From positions 31,324,501 to 31,388,500 of the forward strand of contig NC_088106.1 in NCBI RefSeq assembly GCF_036370855.1: a DNA stretch of 64,000 nt, read 5' to 3'. The stretch is from Dromaius novaehollandiae. Taxonomy: Eukaryota > Chordata > Aves > Casuariiformes > Dromaiidae. Each line of letters starts with the position of its first letter. The stretch's first letter is position 1. Below, piece by piece: positions 63,006-64,000 of this stretch. The translations under genes were made by a program, and so were the position numbers. The notes under the pieces are model-generated. The model was not told the DNA's origin. It did no database searches and saw only the letters and a list, made by a program, of their open reading frames with translations.

Positions 63006-64000
63006 AGCACATCTCGCCTGCGTCTCGTTGCTGCCACCAGGTGGCAGCAGGGTCCTGCAGCGCCATCCCGCTTGGGCGACAGCTCGTCCCCTCTGCCACA
63101 TCCTGGCTCCTCCGTTGCTGCTCCATGAAGTATTTCCTTTTCTGTGCGGGGCGCTGGGTCTGCCGCCCTCAGCCCTGCATGCGAGGGTGTGCAGCAGCGG
63201 TCTAATCCGGCAGCTGAGCACCCTGCACTGCTCAGCTTCACAGTGCACCCAACTCTTCCTGCTTGCACCGGGGAACGGAGTGGCTGCGTGGGGGGCAGAG
63301 GAAGGCGGTGGTCAGGGCTTAGATCACTAGTCTGTGCCTCTGAGGTTTCTTGCTCTACCCAATTTGCTGTGTGGCCCAGGCCAAGTCTGGTTCCGTTTCC
63401 TGTGTCTATGCTGGGGACAATAATAGCATTTTAGAGACTCTGAGGGTAAAACAGAGAGTGAAGTGTGTTGTATCACAGCAGGTGACAGTGGCAGTGCACA
63501 CAGATGGAAACAGCTGCTAAGTGACAGGATTGCACAGTTAGATTGGGCCGGTCATCTTGGTTCGTTCTGTACTGCTCCATTTTCTCTCTGTACATAAAGC
63601 TCTGCTGTTGGTGTCTGTGATATGTAAAAGGGCAACAGGCATGGCTGTTGCCTTCACCGCTTGTGACTTGGTGAGTTTGCTTGGACTGACCCCTGTCTTC
63701 CACCTTCAGCCTGCGCCAAGCTCTGTCTGCTGCTCCGTCAGCACTTAAGTGTCTTTAGTCTTCTCGGTGGTGGAGGTAGTTCCCTGATGGGACAAACACT
63801 GTCTCTTGGAACGTGCAAGTTACCCAGTGCTGTGGGGCCTTGAATTGCCACGTCAGCATAAGAAACTGCAGGGGAGCGTGTGATTTGAAGTGATCTGAAG
63901 TGACCCCGGTTTCACTGACCGTAAAGCAGGAGAGCACCTCAGTGCAAGCTGGGCTCAGGGCATAAGGAAGATTTTTTTTCGTGGCACTCCAGCTCTCTGT

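Larger units (their letters stand above)
59421..64000. other. Distal flank beyond the CpG island, no gene recognised
   Basis: No exon could be supported. Contains G runs at 59510-59522 (13) and 62985-63005 (21), and three CACGTG E-boxes within 35 bases at 60079-60113 followed by TGACTCA at 60143-60149. In other vertebrates BOK follows STK25 on this side, but none of its conserved segments was found in any frame. Confidence 0.6.

Noticed and set aside
59421-64000. BOK exons expected by synteny
   Set aside because: No BH-domain sequence or matching exon in either strand; the gene is probably beyond the window.

Overview
The window is vertebrate nuclear DNA, most likely from a bird or another sauropsid. 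Genes are split by GT-AG introns of about 0.3 to 8.5 kb, a CpG island marks a promoter, and two neighbouring genes match the conserved FARP2-STK25 pair (human 2q37). No primate or rodent SINEs are visible. The bird assignment is an inference from compact introns and G-rich tandem repeats.

Layout. (1) 1-32125, + strand: the 3' part of FARP2, a FERM/RhoGEF/pleckstrin-domain guanine nucleotide exchange factor. Fourteen consecutive coding exons, 7018-32125, encode about 574 residues: the linker after the FERM region, the DH domain, PH1, an inter-PH linker and PH2, ending at a TGA. The FERM half lies upstream of the window. An extra phase-matched exon at 28213-28325 looks like a diverged duplicate of exon 26710-26873 and is probably a mutually exclusive alternative. 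(2) 32126 to about 34280: FARP2 3' UTR. (3) About 34.3-37.4 kb: a gap between two genes that end tail to tail. (4) About 37.4-59 kb, - strand: STK25, a GCKIII/STE20-type kinase. Eleven coding exons reconstruct exactly 426 codons, the human length, with all catalytic residues in the usual register. (5) 57.4-58.8 kb, inside the presumed first STK25 intron: a C-rich minisatellite of 57-bp and 72-bp units. It holds all six frames open and puts a G-quadruplex-prone strand on the STK25 sense side. (6) About 58.8-59.4 kb: a CpG island with four ZNF143/THAP11-like ACTACA-type motifs in alternating orientation, the presumed STK25 promoter. (7) About 59.4-64 kb: no gene recognised. BOK is expected further on by synteny but was not found.

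Other points: a coding-like + strand terminal exon (52226-52486) lies antisense inside an STK25 intron and could not be identified, and a possible LTR remnant lies near 9 kb. FARP2 (a Rac/Cdc42-directed GEF at the membrane) and STK25 (a kinase associated with Golgi, STRIPAK and CCM3) both act on cytoskeleton and polarity. Their adjacency is conserved synteny and is not evidence of a joint pathway. Every exon boundary was placed by hand from splice consensus, reading phase and remembered family sequence. No search or transcript data were used.
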